From the NCBI GenBank assembly GCA_022821585.1, contig JAJEDI010000090.1, positions 1-64,000 of the forward strand: a stretch of 64,000 nucleotides of DNA, in the 5' to 3' direction. Of this stretch, positions 20,013 to 28,312 are shown one piece after another. Made by a program: the position numbers and the translations under genes. Source of the stretch: Caldilineaceae bacterium (GTDB taxonomy: Bacteria; Chloroflexota; Anaerolineae; Caldilineales; Caldilineaceae). Positions within the stretch are counted from its first letter, which is position 1. Each line of letters begins with the position of its first letter. The notes beneath the pieces were generated by a model. The model was not told the origin of the DNA. It saw only the letters and a list, made by a program, of their open reading frames with translations, and searched no databases.

Positions 20013-20879
20013 ATGGCACACAAGTTAGCAGAGAAAGCCGCGCCCGCCCTCCACAGCGACAACACACCGACTGCCGTCGACGGCAGCCCCACGCCAGCCG
20101 AACGCTTCTTCTTCGACAAAAATGGCTACCTGATTCTTGAAGAGTTCCTCGACGCAGACCACGTTCACACCCTGCTCCAGGCCCTCCACCGCGTGATACA
20201 ACGGCGGCGCAATCTGCAGGTGCAGGGGACCCCGCATACCGGCATTACGACGCCCATGGGCGAAGAGAGTACCCGTATCTTCTACATTCTCGACGACGAT
20301 CCCCTGTTTCTGGAGATGCTCGACTGGCCCGCCATCTGGCCCTACGTAACCGGCCTTCTCAATGCCCTCCCGCATCACCATGCCTCCGACGCCATCCTCG
20401 AGCACGGCAGCGATCTCATCGGCCGTGGCTTGAGATGGCATATCGACGGCATTGACGACGGATTCAGAAACCTGGGCCCGCAGATTCCTCTGCTGCAACT
20501 CAAAATCGGCTACTATCTCAGCGACATGACCCAACCCGGTCAGGGCAATCTCTGCGTCGTGCCGGGCAGTCACAAGGCCGCCTCTACGCCAACTCGCGAA
20601 GACCTGCAGCGGTGGGGGACGTCCGCCGGGGTTGCGGAAATCTGCGCGCCGGCAGGGACCGCCATCCTCTTCCACAATGCCCTCTGGCACTCCGCCGGCC
20701 CGTTCAGCAGCAAGAATGGTCAACGCGCCATGCTCTATTTTGCCTACGAGCATCCCTGGATGATCGCTTCCCAAGAACACTGGGGCTATCCAAGCGAATT
20801 CTACAACAGGCTTTCATCTGCTCATCGCAAGCTTTTCCACGGTTTTCTTTTCGACCCACCCGAGCAGCGCTGGGGATGA
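20013..20879 (+). CDS. phytanoyl-CoA dioxygenase (PhyH) family protein, third copy in window
   Basis: A 288-residue Fe(II)/2-oxoglutarate oxygenase, only distantly similar to the tandem pair at 11-13 kb. The metal ligands are H143 and D145 (RWHIDGID) and H226 (LWHSAGP); R238 (GQRAMLYF) is the likely 2-oxoglutarate anchor. An extension of about 30 residues precedes the fold, which starts at FFFDKNGYLILEEF. ATG 20013 has AGAGG 7 nt upstream. It may share a transcript with the cyclase-family gene 74 nt before it. Substrate unknown. Its different length and the wide HGSDLIGRGLRWH spacing argue that it belongs to another PhyH subfamily. Confidence 0.82.
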   Translation: MAHKLAEKAAPALHSDNTPTAVDGSPTPAERFFFDKNGYLILEEFLDADHVHTLLQALHRVIQRRRNLQVQGTPHTGITTPMGEESTRIFYILDDDPLFLEMLDWPAIWPYVTGLLNALPHHHASDAILEHGSDLIGRGLRWHIDGIDDGFRNLGPQIPLLQLKIGYYLSDMTQPGQGNLCVVPGSHKAASTPTREDLQRWGTSAGVAEICAPAGTAILFHNALWHSAGPFSSKNGQRAMLYFAYEHPWMIASQEHWGYPSEFYNRLSSAHRKLFHGFLFDPPEQRWG

Positions 20880-21034
20880 GAGTCGCCCGTCGGCCTCCGC
20901 CCAGCAACAGACCCCCTTCCCGAGGAGCCGCAAAACTGGACTGTCAGACAGCTCTGCTGGTAGGATGATTTCCCTTGCACCTGGTCGCAGCCTTGGCGAA
21001 ACCGCCGCGATCGCAAACTCAAGGGGGAAAGCAT

Positions 21035-22339
21035 ATGGATATCAAAGCCTTCTGGAGAATCTACGCACTGATCGGCGCACTCCTGTTCGCCGCCTGTTCC
21101 CCAGGCGAACCCCCTAGCACGCAGCAGCCGGGTGCGAACGCCGCCGCCCCGCCTACCCCCACAGCCGCGCCGGCACACACGCCTGCCTCGACCCCGGCAG
21201 CCGCCGCAGAAACCAGCACGCCTGTTCCCGACCCTGAGGCCCAGCAATGGCCCACCTGGCCGGCCATCACTCTGGTCGAATCAATGTCCGGCCTGAGAAA
21301 TCCTGTTGACCTCGCCCACGCCAAAGATGGTTCTGGACGCATCTATGTGGTCGAGCAGATAGGCCTGGTCCAGGCTTTTGACGACGGTGGCATCGGCCAG
21401 GCCCCGTTCATGGACATCCGCGACCGCGTCAGCTGCTGCGGCGAGAGAGGACTTCTTGGCATCGCCTTCCCCACCGACTTTTCCAGCAGCCGGACCCTCT
21501 ACGTCAACTACACCACCACCGACCCCGGCAGTCTCCATACTCGCGTCTCCCGTTTCCGCCTCTATCCTGACGTCCACCAGGTCGATCCCGATTCCGAGGA
21601 AATCCTCATGCAGTTCCACCAGCCCTGGCGCAATCACAACGGCGGCCAGATCGCATTCGGCCCTGACGGCTATCTCTGGATCGGGACCGGTGACGGCGGC
21701 AGCGCAGCCGATCCCCAGGACAACGGGCAGAAGGGCCAGACTCTGCTCGGCAAACTCCTCCGTATCGACGTCTCCGCTGCCACCGGTGCCTCCTACGCCA
21801 TCCCTCCCGACAATCCTTTCATAGGCAATGATCAGTTTCTCGACGAGATCTGGGCCTACGGTCTGCGCAACCCCTGGCGCTTCTCCTTCGACCGCGATAC
21901 CGGAGACCTCTACATCGCCGACGTTGGCCAGAACGCCTGGGAAGAGGTGAACTTTCAACCCGCCGGCAGCCCCGGCGGCGAAAACTACGGCTGGCGCATC
22001 ATGGAAGGTATTCACTGCTTCAATCCCTCTTCCGGCTGTCCCACCACCGGTCTGACCATGCCGGTGGTCGAGTACGACCGTATCAGCGGGCTGTCCATTA
22101 CCGGCGGCTATGTCTACCGGGGGCAGGACCACCCCGCCCTACAGGGCATCTACCTGTTCGCAGACTATGTCACCGGCAATATCTGGGGTCTAAAGCAGGT
22201 GAACGGCGTATGGGAGTCCGAGTTGCTCCTGGACAGCCCCTACAATGTCAGCAGCTTCGGTGAAGATGAGGCCGGCAATCTCTATCTACTCCATTACAGC
22301 GGCACCATCTTTCAGATTCAGACTTCCGGCCAGAACTGA
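21035..22339 (+). CDS. PQQ-dependent sugar dehydrogenase-like lipoprotein
   Basis: A 434-residue secreted lipoprotein. The signal (residues 1-19) ends in the lipobox LFAAC, and a 45-residue Ala/Pro/Thr linker follows. The rest is a six-bladed beta-propeller of the soluble aldose/glucose dehydrogenase (Asd/HHIP-like) family. Marks include SGLRNPVDLA, RGLLGIAFP, HNGGQIAFGPDGYLWIGTGDGG, GLRNPWRFSFD, GENYGWRIMEG and SITGGYVYRG. Such enzymes oxidise sugars with PQQ and pass electrons to the respiratory chain. Some members do not bind PQQ, so activity is unproven. ATG 21035 is chosen for its lipobox spacing and the AAGGGGGA site. Two cysteine pairs (SCC-GE and HCFNPSSGC) may form disulfides. Confidence 0.85.
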   Translation: MDIKAFWRIYALIGALLFAACSPGEPPSTQQPGANAAAPPTPTAAPAHTPASTPAAAAETSTPVPDPEAQQWPTWPAITLVESMSGLRNPVDLAHAKDGSGRIYVVEQIGLVQAFDDGGIGQAPFMDIRDRVSCCGERGLLGIAFPTDFSSSRTLYVNYTTTDPGSLHTRVSRFRLYPDVHQVDPDSEEILMQFHQPWRNHNGGQIAFGPDGYLWIGTGDGGSAADPQDNGQKGQTLLGKLLRIDVSAATGASYAIPPDNPFIGNDQFLDEIWAYGLRNPWRFSFDRDTGDLYIADVGQNAWEEVNFQPAGSPGGENYGWRIMEGIHCFNPSSGCPTTGLTMPVVEYDRISGLSITGGYVYRGQDHPALQGIYLFADYVTGNIWGLKQVNGVWESELLLDSPYNVSSFGEDEAGNLYLLHYSGTIFQIQTSGQN

Positions 22340-22433
22340 AGCAGTTTCGTTGAAGACGCGATCGCGAGCGCGCCGCTAATGAAACGCAATTGAGTAACTC
22401 TACAGCAAAACAGCACCAGCTAGAGGACCTACC

Positions 22434-23588
22434 ATGGATTTCGACCTGATTGTCATCGGCGGCGGTATCGTCGGAGCGACCGCAGCCTACCGCGCCGGCC
22501 AGCTTGGCGCCCGTACCCTGCTCTGCGACCGGCGCGACACAGGCCGCGCCACCGACGCCGGCGCCGGCATCCTCGCCCCCGAGAGCGGTACCCGCTACGG
22601 CCGACTCTGGTACGACTTCGCTCTCGATGCGGTCGACTACTATTCCGTGCTGATCGAAGAACTGACCGCCGACGGTGTACCTGCCGCAGAACTTTCTCAG
22701 GCATACAGCCGCTGTCCCATGTTGACCGTCGCTCTTGATGAAAGCGAAGCGGCCGACCTGGCTGAGATGGAGCAGGAAATCTACGCCCGTCAAGAGGAAC
22801 GTCGCCCGCCCCCCGCGGAGCGTATTCAACGCATCTCTTCCGCCGAGGCACGTGACGCCTACTACCCTCTGCTGGCCGACGTCAGCGCGGTCCTGCTCCA
22901 ACCGGTCACCCGCCGAGTCGACGGCCGTCTCATGAACGCAGCTATCGAGCACGGCCTCCGCAGCCGCGGCGTCCACACCGTTGAAGCCGACGTGGCGGCT
23001 CTGTTACTCGAAGACGGCCAATTGATCGGTGTCCGCACTGTTTCAGGGGATGAATTCACGGCTGGCGCGGTACTCATTGCAGGTGGCGCCTGGTCAGAAG
23101 CCTTCGGCAGCCAGCTCGACGTCCAAATTCCCGTTGTCCCCCAGCGCGGGCAGATCATCCACCTGCGTCTTCCCGAACAGGACAGCGGCGCCTGGTCGAT
23201 CGTGAGAGGATTCAGCGGCCACTATCAGGTGCCTTGGCCCGAAAGCCGCGTCGTAGTCGGTGCCACGCGCGAGACCGGCAGCGGCTTCGGTGCCCACGCC
23301 ACCGTTGACGGCGTCCAGGAGGTTCTGCACGAAGCCCTGCGCCTCGCCCCCGGCCTGCACAACGCCGCCATCCACGAGATCCGCGTCGGCCTGCGTCCCT
23401 ACACCACCGATCACCTGCCGCTTCTGGGCTCCATTCCAGGCGCGAAAGGTGTATACCTTGCAACCGGCCACGGGCCCACCGGTCTCACCATCGGCCCGTA
23501 TAGTGCAAAGCTGGTGGTCGAGCAAGCTCTCGATCAACCGGTCACCTGGGACTTGGCGCACTTTTCTACGACCCGCTCCATTAGCTGA
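22434..23588 (+). CDS. FAD-dependent oxidoreductase of the DAO family (glycine/D-amino acid oxidase-like)
   Basis: A 384-residue flavoprotein. The N-terminal ADP-binding fold is DLIVIGGGIVGATAAYRAGQLG (split as residues 4-25: GxGxxG at 9-14) and the acidic end falls at CDRRD. DAGAGILAPESG matches the isoalloxazine region of ThiO/DadA-type enzymes. The C-terminal GVYLATGHGPTGLTIGPYSAKLV is the second FAD motif, and RVGLRPYTTDHLPLLG is the DAO signature. Family reactions are oxidation of glycine, sarcosine or D-amino acids. It could be a glycine oxidase for thiamine synthesis, but no thi genes are adjacent. ATG 22434 has AGAGGA upstream. It follows the sugar dehydrogenase by 94 nt. Confidence 0.85.
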   Translation: MDFDLIVIGGGIVGATAAYRAGQLGARTLLCDRRDTGRATDAGAGILAPESGTRYGRLWYDFALDAVDYYSVLIEELTADGVPAAELSQAYSRCPMLTVALDESEAADLAEMEQEIYARQEERRPPPAERIQRISSAEARDAYYPLLADVSAVLLQPVTRRVDGRLMNAAIEHGLRSRGVHTVEADVAALLLEDGQLIGVRTVSGDEFTAGAVLIAGGAWSEAFGSQLDVQIPVVPQRGQIIHLRLPEQDSGAWSIVRGFSGHYQVPWPESRVVVGATRETGSGFGAHATVDGVQEVLHEALRLAPGLHNAAIHEIRVGLRPYTTDHLPLLGSIPGAKGVYLATGHGPTGLTIGPYSAKLVVEQALDQPVTWDLAHFSTTRSIS

Positions 23589-23710
23589 GTAGAACTCAAC
23601 TCCTGTTCGCAGCCGGCCCCGGCCGGATACTGTCGTGCGGAACCTGCCATGCGATCTGCCGGCTGCTGACTTCGGCTATCCCGAACACCTTAAGACAGGC
23701 ATACTCGTGG

Positions 23711-23716
23711 TATACT
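23711..23716 (+). promoter_or_regulatory. -10 box directly before the DUF3782 gene (leaderless transcript?)
   Basis: TATACT ends two bases before the first ATG (23718). A start point 6-8 nt downstream would fall at about 23723-23725, on the in-frame ATG at 23724. No ribosome site precedes the ATGs. The -35 region is weak (TTAAGA at 23690, 15 nt away). Confidence 0.4.
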
Positions 23717-23717
23717 C

Positions 23718-24371
23718 ATGACCATGATGGAGACAACGGAATCAATGAACGCTCAGCCGTTGACAACTGAGCAACTGGAACAGGCCAAACGATATATCCT
23801 GAATAGCCTGCCGCAGATACTGGAGCAATCCCCCGAATTTGTTGTATTTGTTGAAGGGGTGGTCGCCGACAAGTTTCCGCGACGCGACGAGTTTGCGCGT
23901 CTCCTGGATCAAGTGGAGGCGCACCGACGGGAAACTCAGCAATTCCAGAGAGAAACTAGCGAACGCTTCGACAAAGTCGACGAGCAACTCGAATCCTTGG
24001 GACTGACCCTAGCCCGTCTTGGCTCACGCTGGGGCATCCATAGTGAAGATCTCTTCCGCAAAACCATGAAGTCCGTGCTCGAAGAATCCTTCGAAGCCAC
24101 GGTGGAAGAGAAAAATATCCAGGGAGAGCAGTTTGACCTCGTCGTCATGAAGAACGGCGACCACATCCTGATCGAAATAGCCGCTAGTGTCCGGCGCAAT
24201 ATCCTGGAGCGACTGGACCGCAAGAAGGCTCTCTATATTTCCGAAGTGGGGATAGTGCCGGCGCGGATCATCCTGGCCGTCGGCTCGATAAACAGTCGTT
24301 CTGCTCAGATCATTCGCGACGCGGGATTCGAAGTCGTTGAGCCTGACGACGGCTTCTATGGCGAAGAATAA
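23718..24371 (+). CDS. DUF3782-type PD-(D/E)XK nuclease-like protein
   Basis: A 217-residue protein with a long charged coiled coil in the middle (about 60-105, EAHRRETQQFQRETSERFDK). An alpha/beta domain follows (110-217) with FDLVVMKNGDHILIEIAAS, the place where PD-(D/E)XK nucleases carry D-x(n)-ExK. Here the D and E are present, but the lysine position holds Ala/Ser. This arrangement is typical of the DUF3782 family, common in filamentous Chloroflexi and cyanobacteria in multiple copies. Its function is unknown; a role in mobile DNA or toxin-like nuclease activity has only been suspected by fold. Start could be any of the ATGs at 23718, 23724 or 23727. Confidence 0.65.
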   Translation: MTMMETTESMNAQPLTTEQLEQAKRYILNSLPQILEQSPEFVVFVEGVVADKFPRRDEFARLLDQVEAHRRETQQFQRETSERFDKVDEQLESLGLTLARLGSRWGIHSEDLFRKTMKSVLEESFEATVEEKNIQGEQFDLVVMKNGDHILIEIAASVRRNILERLDRKKALYISEVGIVPARIILAVGSINSRSAQIIRDAGFEVVEPDDGFYGEE

Positions 24372-24617
24372 CCGCGTCCGTTGCCGGTGCGTTCTTTCCG
24401 GCACATGGCAACGAGCGCAATGCACCTGATTTGCTGGAACTTATATGTGGCTTTTGGTTGGCTTGATACCGGCCCTATTCTTTGCATCCAAACCTTGATG
24501 CCCCGCCCATAACCTCAAGGACACGCTATTCCTGGCTTCAACAAAAAACCAGTCCTGATCCCGACTGAGTTGCTCTAATTAAATATCGGTCCACGACTAT
24601 CTCCCGGTCACACCCGT

Positions 24618-25397
24618 ATGCAACTGACACCTGTAGACAATATACCCCCTGCCATCGACGCTTCCCGTAAAGAACGATCTGACCAGCACGATCAGGCAAC
24701 CCCTTCCCGCACAGCCTACACAATCAAAGAAATGCCGGAAGACCTCCGCCCCAGAGAAAGGCTGGAGTATGTCGGCGCCGGCGCCCTCAGCGCTGCTGAA
24801 CTCCTCGCGATTCTGCTGCGTACCGGCGGCAAGGGAGAGAACGTCATCCGCCAGTCCGAGCGGCTGCTGACCGAATTCAACGGTCTGCCCGGCCTCGCGC
24901 GCGCCAGCTTCGAGGAGTTGACCAAGGCCCACGGCGTCGGCAAGGCCAAGGTCACCCAGATCAAAGCCGCACTCGAACTGGGACGTAGACTCCTGCTCGC
25001 CGCCCCCCAGGAGCGCGACAAAATCCAAAGCCCCACCGATGTCGCCAATCTGCTGATGTTGGAAATGGGAATGCTCGAGAGGGAACAGGTGCGGGTCGTT
25101 CTCCTGGACACGAAAAACCATGTCCAGCGCACACCCGTTGTCTACTCCGGCAGCCTCAACGCCGCCGTAATTCGTGTAGGTGAAATCTTTACCGAGGCCG
25201 TGCGCGCCAACAGCGCATCACTCATCGTCGTCCACAACCATCCCAGCGGCGATCCAACGCCCAGCCCCGAAGACGTGCAGGTGACAAAACAGATCGTCGC
25301 CGCCGGCAAGCTCCTGCAGATCGATGTTCTCGATCATCTGATCATCACCCGCGACAACTATGTTAGTTTGAAGGAAAGAAGGTTGGGGTTCGACTGA
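24618..25397 (+). CDS. radC: RadC-family JAMM/MPN+ protein
   Basis: A 259-residue protein. Residues 37-130 hold the helical UPF0758 N-domain with a helix-hairpin-helix ([24 protein letters not shown]). The JAB1/MPN+ metalloprotease-like domain follows (135-259), with E189 and H206-N-H208[11 protein letters not shown]219 as Zn ligands. Despite the name, the role of RadC in DNA repair is not established. A polar extension of about 35 residues precedes the usual start. ATG 24618 has no clear ribosome site, and an internal start near [12 protein letters not shown] is possible. It is convergent with the next gene, only 14 nt apart. Confidence 0.88.
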   Translation: MQLTPVDNIPPAIDASRKERSDQHDQATPSRTAYTIKEMPEDLRPRERLEYVGAGALSAAELLAILLRTGGKGENVIRQSERLLTEFNGLPGLARASFEELTKAHGVGKAKVTQIKAALELGRRLLLAAPQERDKIQSPTDVANLLMLEMGMLEREQVRVVLLDTKNHVQRTPVVYSGSLNAAVIRVGEIFTEAVRANSASLIVVHNHPSGDPTPSPEDVQVTKQIVAAGKLLQIDVLDHLIITRDNYVSLKERRLGFD

Positions 25398-25411
25398 TGC
25401 CAGGCGCGGCG

Positions 25412-26209
25412 CTACGCCAGCGCACTGACACTGAGTAGGTAATCGGTCACCGCGCGCACGTCGCCGGCATTCAACGGCTGCTCCTTCTTCGTGCGCACAT
25501 ACTTCTTCAACTGATCCACCCGCAGCACCGGCATCGAGGGGTTCTCAAGCTCCAGTTGCATCGCCGGATTGATGAAGACCGCTGCGCTCTCGATCGGAAT
25601 GTCGGCAGCGTTTACCATCAATTCACCGCTTGACTCTCCCTCTTGAAGCAGCTCCCGGACTTTCCGTTCGGTCTCCTCGATCTCACGTGTGGGGTTGCCC
25701 AGCCCCTCCCGGTTGAGAAACGTGAGCAATCGGCCCAGGCTGAACCGTTCCCGCCATCTGTCCCCGTATACGGTCACCGTCCCTTTGTCGCTGCGCACAA
25801 GAAACACACGTACACCGGAAGGCCCCACCAAAATGTAAGGCACTTCATCCAGGCCCCACAGGAAGAGGGAATACTTGTCGTCAAAACCTTTTAGCCCATT
25901 CTCGACAAGCTCATCCGGCCGCGCGATCTTGTTGCTGCCCGGCCAGCGGCGGGGAGCAAAACGGTTAATGTAGTAGCTCCCTACGTTCGAGGCGATAAAG
26001 CCCACTGCCAGCGCGCCAAAGCTGACCACCGTCCAGTATCTCTGTATAAAGCCACTCAGAGCGTTCGCAGCCGGTTCGTCCGGCGGAAACCAGTTCGGCG
26101 TGAAACTGGCGAGAAGGCCCACAAACAGGATCACCAACCCACCCAGGGCAATTCGACGCCCACGCTGCTCTCTTGACTTAATCGCCGGCAGATTGCGGTA
26201 CACTTTCAT
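25412..26209 (-). CDS. two-helix membrane protein with NERD-like domain, unknown function
   Basis: A 265-residue protein with membrane helices at about 21-40 and 58-78. Then comes a domain starting EVPYILVGPSGVRVFLVRSDKGTVTVYGDRW (split: 120-150). The hydrophobic-VGP-GV-V pattern followed by 'xTVYGDxW' recalls the NERD (nuclease-related) domain, which often follows a membrane anchor. The catalytic lysine pattern is not obvious, so a non-nuclease version is likely. Downstream helices are charged. It starts 30 nt after plsX in the same direction and is probably in its transcript. The NERD link is an inference from pattern only. Confidence 0.55.
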   Translation of the reverse strand: MKVYRNLPAIKSREQRGRRIALGGLVILFVGLLASFTPNWFPPDEPAANALSGFIQRYWTVVSFGALAVGFIASNVGSYYINRFAPRRWPGSNKIARPDELVENGLKGFDDKYSLFLWGLDEVPYILVGPSGVRVFLVRSDKGTVTVYGDRWRERFSLGRLLTFLNREGLGNPTREIEETERKVRELLQEGESSGELMVNAADIPIESAAVFINPAMQLELENPSMPVLRVDQLKKYVRTKKEQPLNAGDVRAVTDYLLSVSALA

Positions 26210-26239
26210 TGATTTGAATTCTTTGGTGACTTGGCTGGT

Positions 26240-27268
26240 TTACCGCTGGAGTGCGACTACCTCTTCGTGGCTGTCGATGACTTCACTGACGCCCGACTGT
26301 ATCTCCTCAACCAGTCGCGAATCAATTAACTGCTTCGCATTACGAATCGTGTGACGGATGGCATTGGCGTTGCTTCTGCCGTGGCCGACGACCATCAAAT
26401 TGGATAGGCCCAGCAGCACAGCCCCGCCAAACTCGCTGTCATCAAGCCTTCGCGCCATCCTGCGTAGCGCCGATCGTACCAGCAGACCGCCTATGCTGCT
26501 GATCGGCCCCGCCGTAATCTCATCCAACAGGACGCCCTGCAGTAGCTTGACGATTCCCTCAGCGCCCTTCATGAAAACGTTGCCCGTAAAGCCGTCCGTG
26601 ACCACCACGTCCGCAATGCCGCTTGTCACGTCCCGCGCCTCAATGTTCCCCATGAACCGGATGCCGGGCGTCTGCTCAAGCAGTTCGGTCGCCTCCAGAA
26701 CAAGCTGATTGCCCTTGCCTTCCTCTTCACCATTGCTCAAAATGCGAACGCTCGGATTTCGCACCCCCATGATGCGCCGTGAGTATACGCTGCCCATCAC
26801 GCCGAACTGCTGCAGCTGCTCAGGCTTGACGTCCGTATTCGCCCCAACATCCAGAATCAGGCAGAATCCCCGTAAAGTAGGAAAGGGAACGATCAACGCC
26901 GGACGCAGAATGCTCTGCATCCGACCAAAGTGCAGAATACCCGCTGCCAGCGCGCCGCCGGTATTACCCGCCGTAACAAATGCATCCGCTTTGCCTTCCT
27001 TCACCAGCTGGCAGGCCACCACCATCGAACTGTTCTTCTTGGTGCGTACCGCCTTGACCGGCTTTTCCGACATTTCGATCACTTCATAGGCAGGCACAAT
27101 CGGCAGATCCAGCCGGTGCGTCGGATGCCTCGCCAACTCCCGCTCAATAACGTCCGGCCGCCCAACCAGCGACACGGTCACATCGTACTGCCGCGCCGCC
27201 AATATCGCGCCGGATACAATCTCGTGTGGAGCGTTATCTCCGCCCATCACGTCCAGGGCAATATTCAT
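26240..27268 (-). CDS. plsX: phosphate acyltransferase PlsX
   Basis: A 342-residue peripheral membrane enzyme that turns acyl-ACP into acyl-phosphate for phospholipid synthesis with PlsY. Family marks are the start [65 protein letters not shown] and [17 protein letters not shown]. Length is normal. ATG 27268 with GGAGGAG 7 nt upstream. In many bacteria plsX sits with fab genes or rpmF; here it is followed by the NERD-like membrane gene and is divergent from the KDPG aldolase gene. Confidence 0.95.
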   Translation of the reverse strand: MNIALDVMGGDNAPHEIVSGAILAARQYDVTVSLVGRPDVIERELARHPTHRLDLPIVPAYEVIEMSEKPVKAVRTKKNSSMVVACQLVKEGKADAFVTAGNTGGALAAGILHFGRMQSILRPALIVPFPTLRGFCLILDVGANTDVKPEQLQQFGVMGSVYSRRIMGVRNPSVRILSNGEEEGKGNQLVLEATELLEQTPGIRFMGNIEARDVTSGIADVVVTDGFTGNVFMKGAEGIVKLLQGVLLDEITAGPISSIGGLLVRSALRRMARRLDDSEFGGAVLLGLSNLMVVGHGRSNANAIRHTIRNAKQLIDSRLVEEIQSGVSEVIDSHEEVVALQR

Positions 27269-27423
27269 CCAGATACTCCTCCAATCGGCAATATCATCAA
27301 TGCTATACTACTATAGGTTCGGAGCTATGGAGAAATCGCCCGAAAAGCAATAGCTGCCAATTCAACTTCGATTTTTCAGGAGACGCGGCAAAAGTGCCGC
27401 ACTCTTGCAATAGGAGCGCGAGC

Positions 27424-28074
27424 GTGAGTTTGGGACCCGATCTAATGGCGCGCAGAGTGCAAAACGACGGCATCATCGCGATTGTGCGCGGCGACTTTCC
27501 CGCACAGAAAATCCTGGAAATCGGCGACGCTCTCCTGGCAGCCCCCGTTCTCTTCATGGAGGTGACGCTCAACACGCCCGGCGCCCTGGAGCTGATCCAG
27601 ATGCTGCGCGCCCGCTTCGGCGAAAACATGTACGTCGGGGCCGGCACCGTACGCACTGTAGACCAACTTGATGCCGCAGTTGCCGCCGGCGCTCAGTTTA
27701 CCGTCGCGCCGGGGTTCAATTCTGCCGTCGTCACCCGGGCCCGCAAGGCCGACATCCTGCACATCCCCGGCGTCTACACTGCCACCGAAGCCGAATCCGC
27801 CTTTGCCGCCGGCTCCCGCCTCCTCAAACTCTTCCCCGCCAACATCGGTGGCCCTGCCTATCTCAAAGCCCTGCGTGCCCCGCTCGACGACGTCCAGTTT
27901 GTTCCGACCGGTGGCATCGGCCCCGACAACGCCGCCGCCTGGGCCAGCGCCGGAGCCGCCGCTCTCGGGGTCGGCAGTTCACTCGTCACCGGCCCCCACC
28001 AACCCATGGCCGACCTCATCCGGCGCGCCCGCGCCCTGCGCCAGGCCTGGGAATCCGGCAACGCCTCTGCCTGA
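27424..28074 (+). CDS. eda: 2-dehydro-3-deoxyphosphogluconate (KDPG) aldolase family protein
   Basis: A 216-residue class I aldolase. The Schiff-base lysine is K135 in LLKLFPANIGG and the general acid/base is E46 in FMEVTLNTPGA. YVGAGTVRT, TPG-like VAPGFNS and VPTGGIGPDNAAAW line the active site. The enzyme cleaves KDPG (Entner-Doudoroff) or the related KDPGal to pyruvate and a triose. The open frame extends upstream into non-family sequence. GTG 27424 with TAGGAG 7 nt before it is the best start; ATG 27445 is the alternative. It is divergent from plsX. Neighbouring sugar dehydrogenase and kinase genes are not close enough to imply one operon. Confidence 0.88.
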   Translation: MSLGPDLMARRVQNDGIIAIVRGDFPAQKILEIGDALLAAPVLFMEVTLNTPGALELIQMLRARFGENMYVGAGTVRTVDQLDAAVAAGAQFTVAPGFNSAVVTRARKADILHIPGVYTATEAESAFAAGSRLLKLFPANIGGPAYLKALRAPLDDVQFVPTGGIGPDNAAAWASAGAAALGVGSSLVTGPHQPMADLIRRARALRQAWESGNASA

Positions 28075-28114
28075 TTTATCTAGGGCCCGCTGAATTTCCT
28101 TCCCACCGACCGTC

Positions 28115-28142
28115 CCCGTAGGGGGCCCCCTTGTGGGTGCCC
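28115..28142 (+). repeat. 28-nt hairpin repeat, copy B1
   Basis: Same 28-nt frame as copies at 6600 and 28183. It begins CCCGTAGGGGG and ends CCTTGTGGGTGCCC. The stem of copy B2 is interrupted here by two mismatches (positions 11-12). Confidence 0.6.
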
Positions 28143-28182
28143 AGCCTCCGCACCCTCAAAACGCGCCAACCTCCCAAATCCC

Positions 28183-28210
28183 CCCGTAGGGGCACCCCTT
28201 GTGGGTGCCC
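28183..28210 (+). repeat. 28-nt hairpin repeat, copy B2
   Basis: The best-formed copy: GGGCACCC and GGGTGCCC make a perfect 8-bp stem around a CTTGT loop. It lies 40 nt after copy B1 in the gap between eda and the convergent nnr gene. The rest of that gap (28075-28312) shows nothing else. Confidence 0.65.
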
Positions 28211-28312
28211 AGGCCCGCACCCCGAAACAAGCAAGCCCCCGCGGAAATCCAGGAACTGTTCAGCCCAATCCTCCAGACCGCCGGCGCCACCACCCACTAC
28301 TTGCCAAATTCC

